Shown one piece after another: positions 17,589-27,120 of a stretch of DNA of 64,000 nucleotides. The notes beneath the pieces were generated by a model. The model was not told where the DNA came from, ran no database searches, and saw only the letters and a list, made by a program, of their open reading frames with translations. This DNA comes from Acinetobacter brisouisimilis. Lineage in GTDB: Bacteria > Pseudomonadota > Gammaproteobacteria > Pseudomonadales > Moraxellaceae. Location: assembly GCF_000368265.1 (NCBI RefSeq), contig NZ_KB851219.1, positions 1,247,870-1,311,869 on the forward strand, written 5' to 3'. The translations under genes were made by a program, and so were the position numbers. How positions within the stretch are numbered: position 1 is the first letter of the stretch; the number at the start of each line of letters is the position of its first letter.

Positions 17589-17810
17589 TTAATTTGGTTC
17601 GATGTCATAAACCCAGTTTCGTGCTTGTTGATCCGTCGTGGTTTCACAGACGTAGTAATCATGATCCCACGCATCTTGATGGAAAATTTCCATTTTTCGG
17701 TAAGCGACTTGTTTATTATTTTCGATACAGACAAAGCTATCACCTTGGTCTTTAACACTTGAACCGTTAAGAAAACCACCAATACAGAGGAGTCGGGATT
17801 GTTTAGGCAT
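17589..17810 (-). CDS. Small hypothetical protein, 73 aa
   Basis: Begins MPKQSRLLCIGGFLNGSSV and ends NWVYDIEPN. It is rich in charged and aromatic residues, with three cysteines and no membrane segment. The composition is protein-like, unlike the overlapping frame at 17555-17782, which I reject. I do not recognise it. No clear ribosome site is seen before 17810. It lies 120 bases downstream of the HEPN-motif gene on the same strand. Confidence 0.5.
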   Translation of the reverse strand: MPKQSRLLCIGGFLNGSSVKDQGDSFVCIENNKQVAYRKMEIFHQDAWDHDYYVCETTTDQQARNWVYDIEPN

Positions 17811-17931
17811 TAAGTTATACCATTTTTTAAATGCTAAATTTAGGGGATTAAACGAATCTATTGTTTAGTATAATTAGCCTTAGTCAAACTTTCAGACCAC
17901 AAATTTTAAATCTGATTGAATTAAGCTATAA

Positions 17932-19083
17932 TTATACTGATTCTTCCCATATGTCCGAAACTCTGGTCAAATAATCTTCAAAACTTTCTTCGAAAACCTT
18001 TTGGCCTCTCCAGACTCCAGCTTCTAAAAAGTTTATTACATCATAAAAATTTTGTAGATAATGAGTATCATTGATTTTCAAATAAGATTTACAGAAATAA
18101 TATTCTATAATTGAAAAAAGTACTAAAGGAACAGCCGCATTAATAATTATTGACTGTTTAACACTAATTTTATCTTCTTTATATATTTGACCATTATGAA
18201 GCATAATATTTCTGACCCTATTCAAAGTTTTTAAATACTTATCATCAAAACTTTCATTATATAATTTTAGATGCTCTAAAAATTTTTGTATTTTATATAA
18301 TGCAGAAGGTTGATTGCTAATATTCATTCTTGCCACTATATCATTGGCAATAGTTATGTCCGTTTGATTTTTTAATAGAAATTTTAAGACCTCATTTTTA
18401 AACTTCAATAAAATACTTTTTTCCAATTTATCAGTTAAATGACACTTAATTTTTTCAAATAACCTTTTATCTTTTAAGTTATAACTTGTAAATTTATTTT
18501 TTTTAGCCCATTTGGTAACAACTGCATCAAATGTAAAACTAGAATAAGCGATTAGAGAAGGCAGATCATTTAGACTCTGTCCAAAAGTAAAATTAAAAAA
18601 CTGATGTTCTAAACCATCATTTTTTATACTTAACAAAGATTCATCTACATTCAAAAATTTAGAGCGTCCTGAAGAAAAATAATCATCTGAGACTACATTA
18701 CTATAATATTTTTTATTCATCACACCTTTAAACTCACTTTTGTAAATTTGTCTCCCCGTTAAAAAACTTAAAATTAGGATAAGATCATCACTTAAATTAA
18801 ACCCATTAAATTCACTATAAAGTATTGATACCTTATTAATATCCTCATCATCAAGTATTAAAATTGCAGTTACTTTAAAATCTCCCTCAGCTGCAGGATG
18901 TTCTGAATAATTTTTAACAACCTTATTATCTATAATTTCTGTATTAATACGAATACTAGAATTTTTTGAAATATTTTTTAAATTATCTATATGTTCCTCA
19001 TTAACTAAAAATTTATATTTTCCAATATAATACTCACCTACTTTCATACAATTATGGTTGAAATTTAATAATTCTATTTCCAT
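17932..19083 (-). CDS. Accessory protein with HEPN-type RxxxxH motif (possible RNase/defence gene)
   Basis: A 383-residue protein with no close family recognised. The C-terminal third (about 225-335) is all-helical and carries NRVRNIMLHNGQIYKEDK. Within it, Arg 291 to His 296 fits the R-x4-6-H catalytic motif of HEPN ribonucleases, in the RN...H form of Apea-like HEPN proteins. A hydrophobic helix (INAAVPLVLFSIIEYYF) follows, as is common in that group. The first 220 residues are beta/alpha-mixed and unassigned, a plausible sensing domain as in ApeA-type abortive-infection proteins. The gene is much more AT-rich than its neighbours, suggesting horizontal acquisition. It starts only 11 bases beyond the acnB terminator stem. 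Nuclease function is inference. Confidence 0.6.
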   Translation of the reverse strand: MEIELLNFNHNCMKVGEYYIGKYKFLVNEEHIDNLKNISKNSSIRINTEIIDNKVVKNYSEHPAAEGDFKVTAILILDDEDINKVSILYSEFNGFNLSDDLILILSFLTGRQIYKSEFKGVMNKKYYSNVVSDDYFSSGRSKFLNVDESLLSIKNDGLEHQFFNFTFGQSLNDLPSLIAYSSFTFDAVVTKWAKKNKFTSYNLKDKRLFEKIKCHLTDKLEKSILLKFKNEVLKFLLKNQTDITIANDIVARMNISNQPSALYKIQKFLEHLKLYNESFDDKYLKTLNRVRNIMLHNGQIYKEDKISVKQSIIINAAVPLVLFSIIEYYFCKSYLKINDTHYLQNFYDVINFLEAGVWRGQKVFEESFEDYLTRVSDIWEESV

Positions 19084-19094
19084 TTTATACTCAA

Positions 19095-19127
19095 AAAATA
19101 AGGGCTGAATTAATCAGCCCTTATTTT
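19095..19127 (-). terminator. Terminator of acnB, abutting the HEPN-motif gene
   Basis: A 14-bp perfect stem (19095-19108 with 19114-19127, core GGGCTGA/TCAGCCC) has a five-base loop. On the minus strand it ends in a T-rich run directly before the next ORF at 19083. There is no room for a separate promoter between them. Confidence 0.88.
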
Positions 19128-19155
19128 CACTCAATTAAATCTATTTTTCAATAAA

Positions 19156-21795
19156 TTAGGTCAACTGAGCAGCAGCAATTTTCTTAGTATCTACTTTACC
19201 AGCAGCATCTGTATACTCGCCCATCTTGTCGAAGTTCAAGTATTGATAGATGTCAGCAGACATGCTGTCAATTTGAGCTGCATATTGTTGATATTCTTCT
19301 GGAGTTGGTAATTTACCAAGTACAGCAGCAACAGATGCAAGTTCAGCAGAAGCTAAGTAAACGTTCGCGCCTTGACCTAAACGGTTCGGGAAGTTACGAG
19401 TAGAAGTCGATACACAAGTAGTGTTTGGAGCTACACGTGCTTGGTTACCCATACATAATGAACAACCTGGCATTTCAGTACGAGCGCCAGCTTTACCATA
19501 AATGTTATAGAAACCCTCTTCCATCAATTGATGCTCATCCATACGAGTTGGTGGAGCCAACCATAAACGAGTAGACAATGAACCGCTTGGTACTTTGTCA
19601 AGCAACTGACCAGCAGCACGGAAGTGACCGATGTTAGTCATACATGAACCAACGAATACTTCGTCAATCTTAACGCCCTGAACGTCAGAAAGAAGTTTCG
19701 CATCATCTGGGTCGTTCGGGCAGCAAAGAACTGGTTCAGTGATTGTAGCTAGGTCGATTTCATACACTTTAGTGTATTCAGCGTCAGCATCAGCTTTAAG
19801 AAGTGATGGGTTAGCCAACCATTTTTCCATGTTTTCAACACGGCGAGCAATTGTACGCGCATCACCATAGCCTTGTGAAATCATCCACTTAAGCATTGTG
19901 ATGTTTGAGCGTAGGTATTCAGCAACTTTTTCTTCAGAAAGAGTGATTGCACAACCAGCAGCAGAGCGTTCAGCAGAAGCATCTGAAAGTTCAAATGCTT
20001 GCTCAACAGTCAGTTGAGTTTCCATTTCTGTTAAGTCGATTTCTAAGATACGACCAGAGAAGATGTTTTTCTTACCTTTCTTCTCTACAGTTAAGTCGCC
20101 TTCTTGAATCGCACGGTAAGGAATCGCATGCACAAGGTCACGTAGAGTGATACCAGGTTGCATTTTACCTTTAAACTTCACAAGAATAGACTCAGGCATG
20201 TCAAGTGGCATAACACCAGTTGCAGCAGCAAACGCTACAAGACCAGAACCCGCTGGGAATGAAATACCAATTGGGAAACGAGTATGTGAGTCACCACCAG
20301 TACCTACGGTATCTGGAAGAAGCATACGGTTTAACCAAGAATGAATAATACCGTCACCTGGGCGTAAAGAAACACCACCACGGTTCATGATGAAATCAGG
20401 AAGCGTGTGTTGCATTTGTACGTCAACTGGTTTTGGATATGCAGCAGTGTGACAGAAAGACTGCATTACAAGGTCAGCAGAGAAGCCCAAGCAAGCTAAG
20501 TCTTTTAACTCGTCACGAGTCATAGGACCAGTTGTATCTTGAGAACCAACTGTAGTCATCTTAGGTTCACAGTAAGTACCAGGAATTACACCTTGACCTT
20601 CTGGAAGACCACAAGCACGACCAACCATTTTCTGAGCTAAAGTGAAACCTTTACCAGTTGCAGCAGGTTGTACTGGAGTACGGAACAATGTAGATGGTGC
20701 AAGACCTAAAGCTTCACGTGCTTTAGCAGTCAAACCACGACCAACGATTAAGTTGATACGACCGCCTGCACGTACTTCGTCAAGAAGCACTGGAGTTTTA
20801 AGTTCAGATTCAGCGATTTGTTCGCCGTTTTTGAACGCAGTTACTTTAGCAGCAGCATGATCGATTTTAAGAGTAACTTCGTCACCCATGTTCATGTTAG
20901 AAACATCGATCTCTACTGGCAATGCGCCTGCATCTTCCATTGTGTTAAAGAAGATCGGAGCAATTTTACCACCTAAGCAGTAACCACCATCTTTTTTGTT
21001 TGGAATGTGCGCGATTTCGTCACCGAAGAACCAAAGCACAGAGTTAGTTGCAGACTTACGAGAAGAACCTGTACCAACAACATCACCCACGTAAGCAACT
21101 TGGTTGCCTTTCGCGATAAGTTCTTTGATTTGGTTTAATGGACCAACTTCACCTGGTTTTTCAGGGTTGATACCATCACGTTCGTTTTTAAGCATTGCAT
21201 TTGCATGCAATGGAATGTCTGGACGGCTCCAAGCATCTTGTGCAGGTGACAAGTCATCAGTGTTGGTTTCGCCAGTCACTTTAAATACAGTGATTTTGAT
21301 TTCTTCTGGAACATCTGGACGCGATGTGAACCATTCAGCATCAGCCCAAGATTGAAGAACTGCTTTCGCATTTTCGTTACCCGCTTTCGCTTTGTCAGCA
21401 ACGTCATGGAATGCATCAAATACAAGAAGGGTTTTTTTCAATGCTTCAGCAGCTAAGCTTGATAATTCAGCATCGTCCAAAAGTTCAACTAAAGGAGCTA
21501 CGTTGTAACCACCAAGCATAGTGCCTAGCAAGTAAACCGCACGTTCTTTAGAAACCAGTGGAGAAGTCGCTTCACCTTTTGCAAGCGCTGCCAAGAAAGC
21601 AGCTTTAACATAAGCAGCTTGGTCTACACCTGCTGGAACGCGATTTTCAAGTAAGTCGACAAGGAATGCCTCTTCGCCTGCTGGTGGGTTTTTTAATAAT
21701 TCGACTAATGCAGCAGTTTGAGCGTCATCAAGTGGCTTCGGTGGGACTCCGAGTGCGGCACGTTCTTCAACGTGTTGGCGGTAAGCTTCTAGCAC
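19156..21795 (-). CDS. acnB: Bifunctional aconitate hydratase 2 / 2-methylisocitrate dehydratase
   Basis: Isomerises citrate to isocitrate in the TCA cycle with a [4Fe-4S] cluster; the B-type enzyme also acts in the methylcitrate cycle. The 879 residues match the AcnB length. The HEAT-like N-terminal domain (LEAYRQHVEERAALGVPPKPLD) is the AcnB-specific feature. A swivel domain (PGEVGPLNQIKELIAKGNQVAYVGDVVGTGSSRKS region) precedes the core. Cluster cysteines lie in the FCHTAAYPKPV region and in MPGCSLCMGNQ. AcnB also binds RNA when iron is scarce in other bacteria. A Fur-box-like palindrome and a structured stretch lie in its 438-base upstream gap. Confidence 0.97.
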   Translation of the reverse strand: MLEAYRQHVEERAALGVPPKPLDDAQTAALVELLKNPPAGEEAFLVDLLENRVPAGVDQAAYVKAAFLAALAKGEATSPLVSKERAVYLLGTMLGGYNVAPLVELLDDAELSSLAAEALKKTLLVFDAFHDVADKAKAGNENAKAVLQSWADAEWFTSRPDVPEEIKITVFKVTGETNTDDLSPAQDAWSRPDIPLHANAMLKNERDGINPEKPGEVGPLNQIKELIAKGNQVAYVGDVVGTGSSRKSATNSVLWFFGDEIAHIPNKKDGGYCLGGKIAPIFFNTMEDAGALPVEIDVSNMNMGDEVTLKIDHAAAKVTAFKNGEQIAESELKTPVLLDEVRAGGRINLIVGRGLTAKAREALGLAPSTLFRTPVQPAATGKGFTLAQKMVGRACGLPEGQGVIPGTYCEPKMTTVGSQDTTGPMTRDELKDLACLGFSADLVMQSFCHTAAYPKPVDVQMQHTLPDFIMNRGGVSLRPGDGIIHSWLNRMLLPDTVGTGGDSHTRFPIGISFPAGSGLVAFAAATGVMPLDMPESILVKFKGKMQPGITLRDLVHAIPYRAIQEGDLTVEKKGKKNIFSGRILEIDLTEMETQLTVEQAFELSDASAERSAAGCAITLSEEKVAEYLRSNITMLKWMISQGYGDARTIARRVENMEKWLANPSLLKADADAEYTKVYEIDLATITEPVLCCPNDPDDAKLLSDVQGVKIDEVFVGSCMTNIGHFRAAGQLLDKVPSGSLSTRLWLAPPTRMDEHQLMEEGFYNIYGKAGARTEMPGCSLCMGNQARVAPNTTCVSTSTRNFPNRLGQGANVYLASAELASVAAVLGKLPTPEEYQQYAAQIDSMSADIYQYLNFDKMGEYTDAAGKVDTKKIAAAQLT

Positions 21796-21997
21796 AGTTT
21801 ATTCCTCTTTTTTAAAAAATCACTTATGAGTTCCTGCTTTTCCAAAAGCTTCATAAGTAATATGGACAGCAAAATTCTACTAAACTTCCTGTTAAAAGTT
21901 AATGCAGACAACCTATTAGTTTTTAATGGTCATTATTTCCTGACGAAATATATAGACAATTAAGCACTCAAATATAGATTTCCTGCTTAACGCTTTA

Positions 21998-22046
21998 TTT
22001 CTTTGGTAATCTCGATGATGTCATCCTTGATAAATCACCAAAGAAA
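21998..22046. repeat. Long stem-loop in the acnB upstream region
   Basis: TTTCTTTGGT (21998-22007) and ACCAAAGAAA (22037-22046) are a perfect 10-bp inverted repeat. Between them, GATGA and TCATC form a second small hairpin. It could fold in an acnB leader transcript about 200 bases before the start codon, or be part of a small RNA. A further small hairpin, TTCCAC-CTTA-GTGGAA, lies at 22083-22098. Confidence 0.4.
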
Positions 22047-22141
22047 CATCAAGATATTGGCAGACTCTCTCTTTGATACCTATTCCACCTTAGTGGAAAT
22101 AGATGACAAATTTACGAATTTTTCTTAATAAAATAAATAAC

Positions 22142-22164
22142 TTAATGATAAAAATTATCATTAA
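22142..22164. promoter_or_regulatory. Fur-box-like palindrome upstream of acnB
   Basis: The core TGATAAAAATTATCA (22146-22160) matches 13 of the 14 defined positions of the 7-1-7 Fur consensus. The palindrome extends outward to TTAATGATAA/TTATCATTAA. It lies about 350 bases upstream of the acnB ATG and about 70 bases behind the lipoprotein gene. An alternative reading is an AT-rich terminator of the tam operon, since the minus strand after it is T-rich. Confidence 0.5.
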
Positions 22165-22233
22165 GCCGCTTAAATTCACTATTCAATAGAAAAATGATGG
22201 CCGCTACCACCACTTTTCCTCAAACTTTTTGTG

Positions 22234-22578
22234 CTATTTATTTTGAGTAGTTTGCTTTAAGCATTCCTGTTCACGCCCCTGAATAAATGCATCTAGTGCT
22301 TTTTGGCGCTGGTCACTGTTGAGGTAAACAGGTACTTTGTACGCTTCCTTAATTAAAGACTCAAGATATTGTTGAGCATGCTGATCAGGGACTTTTTTCG
22401 CGTGTTCTAATGCATCAGCTTCTTTCACACCTTGCTGACGATCAGTCATGATGTTGGTCGCAGCACTTGGAATGACTGAACAAAATTTTTGCCATGCTTC
22501 TTGAGGAGGCAATTGTTTAGGTTTACTACAACCCACCAACGCCATTGCTGACATCGCCAATAGCAAAATCTTCTTCAT
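22234..22578 (-). CDS. Small putative lipoprotein, 114 aa
   Basis: The N-terminus MKKILLLAMSAMALVGCSKP is a lipoprotein signal peptide with lipobox LVGC, so the mature protein should be lipidated at Cys 17. The mature part is helical and charged, with two further cysteines (FCSVIP, EQECLK) that could form a disulfide. I do not recognise the domain. It starts 21 bases after tamB on the same strand, so it is probably co-transcribed with tamA and tamB and may be an accessory to the envelope export system. That role is inferred only from position. Confidence 0.75.
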   Translation of the reverse strand: MKKILLLAMSAMALVGCSKPKQLPPQEAWQKFCSVIPSAATNIMTDRQQGVKEADALEHAKKVPDQHAQQYLESLIKEAYKVPVYLNSDQRQKALDAFIQGREQECLKQTTQNK

Positions 22579-22599
22579 TCAATGCTCCAAAATTTAAAA

Positions 22600-25500
22600 T
22601 TAAAACCGCCAGTTATAGAATACATCAATTGCTCGTTCTAGAGACTGACTGGCTTCCAAGTATAAGCGTTTATTCATTTGATAACGCAAAGTTAACTTAT
22701 TAACGTTGGTAAATACACCGACCCCATAACGTAAATACAGATCTGGCGTTAGATACCCTGTAACACTCACTTGTGTGTCATTGCCTGTACCCTCAGCATC
22801 TAAAGCCAGACCACTTAAACCAAAAGTTCGTCCAATCTGATTGGTAAATGCTCGCGTACCGCCTAAACCCAAACTGATTCCTGCTGCAGCAAGAGTGTTG
22901 TTGACATCTGATTTAAAAGTCGTGGTCTGGTTTAAACTGGTGCTACCTTCATTGATTCGTCCTGAAAGTAAGGCATTCAATGCTTCTTGTTCAGACAAAC
23001 CACCATCATTATATACTTGAATATTTGGCGAAGATGCTGTTCCTGTAATACGCACCCCCACTGTTGTACCAGAAATATTCTTGGTGGTATCAATATCTAA
23101 TGTCGGGTTACCTACAGGGCCATTGAAACGAACAATGGCACGGTTTAAATCGAGCGTTTGCCCATACGGTTCAATCTTGACTTTTTGGCTAACACCAATT
23201 GCCCCATTGGCACTCATGGCCGTTTCCAGACCACGCTGGGTGAGGTATAAACGCCCTACCAATGGAATGCGGCTATTAAAACCTTGGAAAATCACTTTAT
23301 TGCCCAACTGCAAATCAACATCTGCTTGAATCTTCCAAGGCTTGGACTGACGCAACACCTGTAGCGCATCTTGGCCAGCTTTAAGAACACGAACATCAGA
23401 AGAAACATTGACCACGTTGGCACTCGATTCTGGCATATTCACCAAAGCACGTGGAATTTCGATATTACCTTTAACATTCAAGTTTTTCTGAAGCGGTAAA
23501 ATATCAAAAGCCATATTGGTATTAATCACGGCTGTAACCAATGGTGCTTGACGAACCAACAGGTTATTACCTTGTAAATTCAACTGTACTCTTGGCTCAC
23601 CAATCCAATCTACTTGACCATCAATTTTTCCAACGCCCTTGCCGCTATTAAATCCACCTTGAACCGTGGCATGGTTTTGTTGAATTGCCGAATAAAGTTG
23701 CAGATTGTGAATATTAACAGGCACAGAAACCAAACTAAGCGCACCATCTTTCAGGCGAAGGTTTCCTGCTAATAATGGCTTAGTCAAGGTTCCACTGACC
23801 TTTCCTGCAAATGCCAACGTACCACTAATTGAACGAATATCCTGTACAAATGGCTTTAAAAACTTCAGGTCAACACGATCAAATGCAACTTCACCCTGCA
23901 TTGGCAATGCACTGTTATAAGGGTTAATCACGACATTGGCATAACCTGTACCAATATTTTCCGTTTTAACATCCAGACGTAGCAATAAACCTTGTGTCAC
24001 ACTCTTAGCAATCAAACTCAGTTGTTGATAACTGGTTGTTGTTGCAGGATCATCAGGATCATCTGCTGTGACGCCAATTTGACCATTTTTTGTGATGAGT
24101 TTTGCATCAATATTGGGATGTTTGCCTTGCGCCCAAGAAGCTTTGGCATAACCATTTAGCTGTCCTGTCATTGCCAAACCATCTGGCATAAACGCGGAGA
24201 AGTCATTTAAGTTTAAATCACTTGCGACAAACGAAACATTCCCTGCATTTTGACTCACCAAAATAGGCTGATCAAAACACAAATGACTTTGCTTGCTTGC
24301 CCAGCAATGCTGTCCAATATATAGCTGTCGAGTTGCACTACGATAAACAACATTTGCATTTTGCTGTTGGGTCAGCACTGCACGAACCGAGTCAAACACA
24401 CCTCTTTGAATCTGCCCTGTCCAGTCATTATTTGGGTTAAAACCACCCGCCAATTGCACATAGAATTTAGAATAATTATTCCAGCCCTGTACTTGCAGTA
24501 CATGTGCCTTTCGTGTTCCCGCAACAGTCACGGCACCATATTGAATCTGACGGTTGCCACGACGTAAATTAGTCATTTCTGCTTTAAGCATAGTTGGTGT
24601 GGTTTCGGATGTCGGCAACTCACCTCGTACCCTTAACTTCTGAATACTCAGCAAATCTTTAAAGGCAAAGTTGTCTACAGCAAGATTTGTCGTTGCTTTT
24701 AAATGTGGGCGGGTCTGCATATCCAAATAACCATACGCCCGACCACGCAAACCCGAATAAATCGCATATAAGGCAGGAGCATTCACCTGAAGATGTAAGT
24801 TTTGAGCATTACCCGTTGCCTGCACCTGATTACCAGCGTAGGCTAAAAATAGATTATTTGCTTCAAACTGCTGTGGCATCAATCCTTTTTGGTTGCTATT
24901 GATGACAACCGCCAAGTTCCCCTTACCACGTACAACTTGACGGTTAATTATCCCCGCCAGATTCAACTGTTGAATGCTGATACGCTTTAAAGCATCCGAC
25001 CACAAACCTTCTGTTTTAACCACACCAGAAATTTCACCATTGAGACTGCTAATAAAATATTGCGGTTTAAAATGCACCAGTGCAGCATTGATTTTCCAGG
25101 CAATACCATTTTTCAGGCTAACCAGACCATCCGCTAAAATTTTGCCTGCAACACCATCATGACTCAAACGGGAAATTTTAATAAAATCAGGTGTTCCAGA
25201 CAGATTTAACTGTAAAGTTCCTGCACTATTAGGCACACGACTTGACTGCAATGCACCATTGTAAAGAACAGCATAACCTTTTAAGCCGCCACCTGTTTTT
25301 TGATCATTGAAAATGACTGCAACAGTTGAAGTTCCTGTCAAATGAACCGTATCATGTGCCTGATCTGCCAACTGCCCATTTAAATCAACACCTTTAAATT
25401 CAATAATTTGCTGATTTTTATTAGCATAACCACTGGCGTTTAACTGACCATTTAACAAATTAACAGGGGCAACAGCAATCAGACTTTGTAGATTAAAGTT

Positions 25501-27105
25501 CTTGGCAACTACACCTGCATTCCACTTGAACTGGCGTTTGGCAGTTGGGAGTTGCAACACGGCATGACCAGTCAATCCACCTTCAGGAGTCACATATTTA
25601 AATTCAGGAATATTCAAGTCCTGATTTTTAAAATTCAGTTTCGCCTGATATTGTCCTGTAGGTAGCCAGCCTTGTTCATGCTTGATGACTTGTGTTGCTA
25701 CCTGAATATTTTCTTGCCCTTTTTGCACCGTCACATCAACCTGACCTGATGGGCTATTTAACCCACCAATATAAGGCATCGAACGATTGATATTTTGCCA
25801 AGCTAGATTGATCAACATCGGTTGAACTTTTTTGTCTTTTACAGGTGCCTGATCGAGCTTTAACTTCCATGTTTCATATTTATCAAAACTGACCGATGCT
25901 GTCGTATGCAAACCTTTTTCCAGTGTTCCAGCAGATGCTAGGTTTCCATCCAGATTTGGTGGAAGGAAATCACGAATACTTACAGGTACCAATTTATCTT
26001 TTGGTTGCATACCTTGCATACGCCCTTGCGCTTCCCAACGTACTGCATGCTGCCAGTTAACCAGCCCTGTTGCATGAAGATCGCCCTGCATCACCTGACC
26101 ATTGAACTTACTAATATTTAACTGATGCAAATAATCAGTAAACATTTCAACTTGGTAATTACCTTCTGGAAGATGTTTACCACGCAAGTCAGTCTTGACG
26201 TGAATATTCATACCTGAGGCATTACCATCAACTTTGGCAACCCCAGTTTTTGACCACAGTTTTTCACCTGTCAAAAGCGGCCAATTGTAATTTTTTAAAT
26301 TCAACTGCCCCCACATCGGCACGTATGCATGCAAAGGCTGAATAATCATACGTGCTGACAATAAATCAGGGGTATGGGTTGCTGCGCCCGCTGTAATGGT
26401 ATCCAGCGTTCCACCTGCATGTACGGTAATATCATGAATATTTAAAGCATGTAATGCTGGAATATTGAGCTTACCTATTGCTTGCAGCGGGTATTTCTGT
26501 TCAAACTTCATTTGTCCTGAAGCCTGTTTCACAGATAAATACCCCATATTAAAACTGGAATCTTTAAACTTCAGCTCAGTGCCAGACCATAATGCTTTAT
26601 GTAGTTGAATATCATAAAAATTAACAACAGTCTTTCTGACCCGAATCTGTAAATGATCAAGTGTTGCTGCATCTAAACGCAAGGTAAATGGCAACTTAAT
26701 CTGGTTGTATTTGAAAGGCTGATTGCTTGGCGGTCTTTGATCAATAATTTCTAATGATTCAACTTCAGCATGACTAAAATGCAGCTCTTTTTCTACAATT
26801 GCCCGCCAGCCAATGACCACTTTGGCACGTTTAACCTTAACCTCAATCCCATTAATATTAATGTCCATTTTACGCAGGGTTAATCCTTTAAGGAAATTTC
26901 CCCCTTCGTATTCATAACTTATTATTTTTTGACTTTGTAAAACTCGATCCAGTAAAAACTGGCTACCGCGATCGGTAGAAAACATAACTGCCAGTGCTAC
27001 AACCAAAAGCAATATAATTCCCAAAAAGCTCAGGGCAACAGTACGCAAAATATGACGTTTAGGTTGGGTAGCTAAATTTTCTGGTTGCTGTTGTTGTTCA
27101 GTCAT
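22600..27105 (-). CDS. tamB: Translocation and assembly module protein TamB (AsmA-like)
   Basis: A 1501-residue envelope-spanning protein, somewhat longer than E. coli TamB. One transmembrane helix (about residues 20-42, RTVALSFLGIILLLVVALAVM) anchors it in the inner membrane. The body is a long repetitive beta-structured groove thought to carry phospholipids, and to help TamA insert outer-membrane proteins. The C-terminal DUF490/TamB domain is clear: RFNGPVGNPTLDIDTTKNISG, then SPNIQVYNDGGLSEQEALNAL, ending in YLEASQSLERAIDVFYNWRF. Its ATG is 15 bases after the tamA stop, so the two are one operon. Confidence 0.95.
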   Translation of the reverse strand: MTEQQQQPENLATQPKRHILRTVALSFLGIILLLVVALAVMFSTDRGSQFLLDRVLQSQKIISYEYEGGNFLKGLTLRKMDININGIEVKVKRAKVVIGWRAIVEKELHFSHAEVESLEIIDQRPPSNQPFKYNQIKLPFTLRLDAATLDHLQIRVRKTVVNFYDIQLHKALWSGTELKFKDSSFNMGYLSVKQASGQMKFEQKYPLQAIGKLNIPALHALNIHDITVHAGGTLDTITAGAATHTPDLLSARMIIQPLHAYVPMWGQLNLKNYNWPLLTGEKLWSKTGVAKVDGNASGMNIHVKTDLRGKHLPEGNYQVEMFTDYLHQLNISKFNGQVMQGDLHATGLVNWQHAVRWEAQGRMQGMQPKDKLVPVSIRDFLPPNLDGNLASAGTLEKGLHTTASVSFDKYETWKLKLDQAPVKDKKVQPMLINLAWQNINRSMPYIGGLNSPSGQVDVTVQKGQENIQVATQVIKHEQGWLPTGQYQAKLNFKNQDLNIPEFKYVTPEGGLTGHAVLQLPTAKRQFKWNAGVVAKNFNLQSLIAVAPVNLLNGQLNASGYANKNQQIIEFKGVDLNGQLADQAHDTVHLTGTSTVAVIFNDQKTGGGLKGYAVLYNGALQSSRVPNSAGTLQLNLSGTPDFIKISRLSHDGVAGKILADGLVSLKNGIAWKINAALVHFKPQYFISSLNGEISGVVKTEGLWSDALKRISIQQLNLAGIINRQVVRGKGNLAVVINSNQKGLMPQQFEANNLFLAYAGNQVQATGNAQNLHLQVNAPALYAIYSGLRGRAYGYLDMQTRPHLKATTNLAVDNFAFKDLLSIQKLRVRGELPTSETTPTMLKAEMTNLRRGNRQIQYGAVTVAGTRKAHVLQVQGWNNYSKFYVQLAGGFNPNNDWTGQIQRGVFDSVRAVLTQQQNANVVYRSATRQLYIGQHCWASKQSHLCFDQPILVSQNAGNVSFVASDLNLNDFSAFMPDGLAMTGQLNGYAKASWAQGKHPNIDAKLITKNGQIGVTADDPDDPATTTSYQQLSLIAKSVTQGLLLRLDVKTENIGTGYANVVINPYNSALPMQGEVAFDRVDLKFLKPFVQDIRSISGTLAFAGKVSGTLTKPLLAGNLRLKDGALSLVSVPVNIHNLQLYSAIQQNHATVQGGFNSGKGVGKIDGQVDWIGEPRVQLNLQGNNLLVRQAPLVTAVINTNMAFDILPLQKNLNVKGNIEIPRALVNMPESSANVVNVSSDVRVLKAGQDALQVLRQSKPWKIQADVDLQLGNKVIFQGFNSRIPLVGRLYLTQRGLETAMSANGAIGVSQKVKIEPYGQTLDLNRAIVRFNGPVGNPTLDIDTTKNISGTTVGVRITGTASSPNIQVYNDGGLSEQEALNALLSGRINEGSTSLNQTTTFKSDVNNTLAAAGISLGLGGTRAFTNQIGRTFGLSGLALDAEGTGNDTQVSVTGYLTPDLYLRYGVGVFTNVNKLTLRYQMNKRLYLEASQSLERAIDVFYNWRF

Positions 27106-27120
27106 GTGAGTTGAAAAGCC

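Noticed and set aside
17555..17782. A 75-residue minus-strand frame overlapping the 73-residue hypothetical gene
   Set aside because: Its composition is less protein-like than the frame at 17589-17810, and the two cannot easily both be genes.
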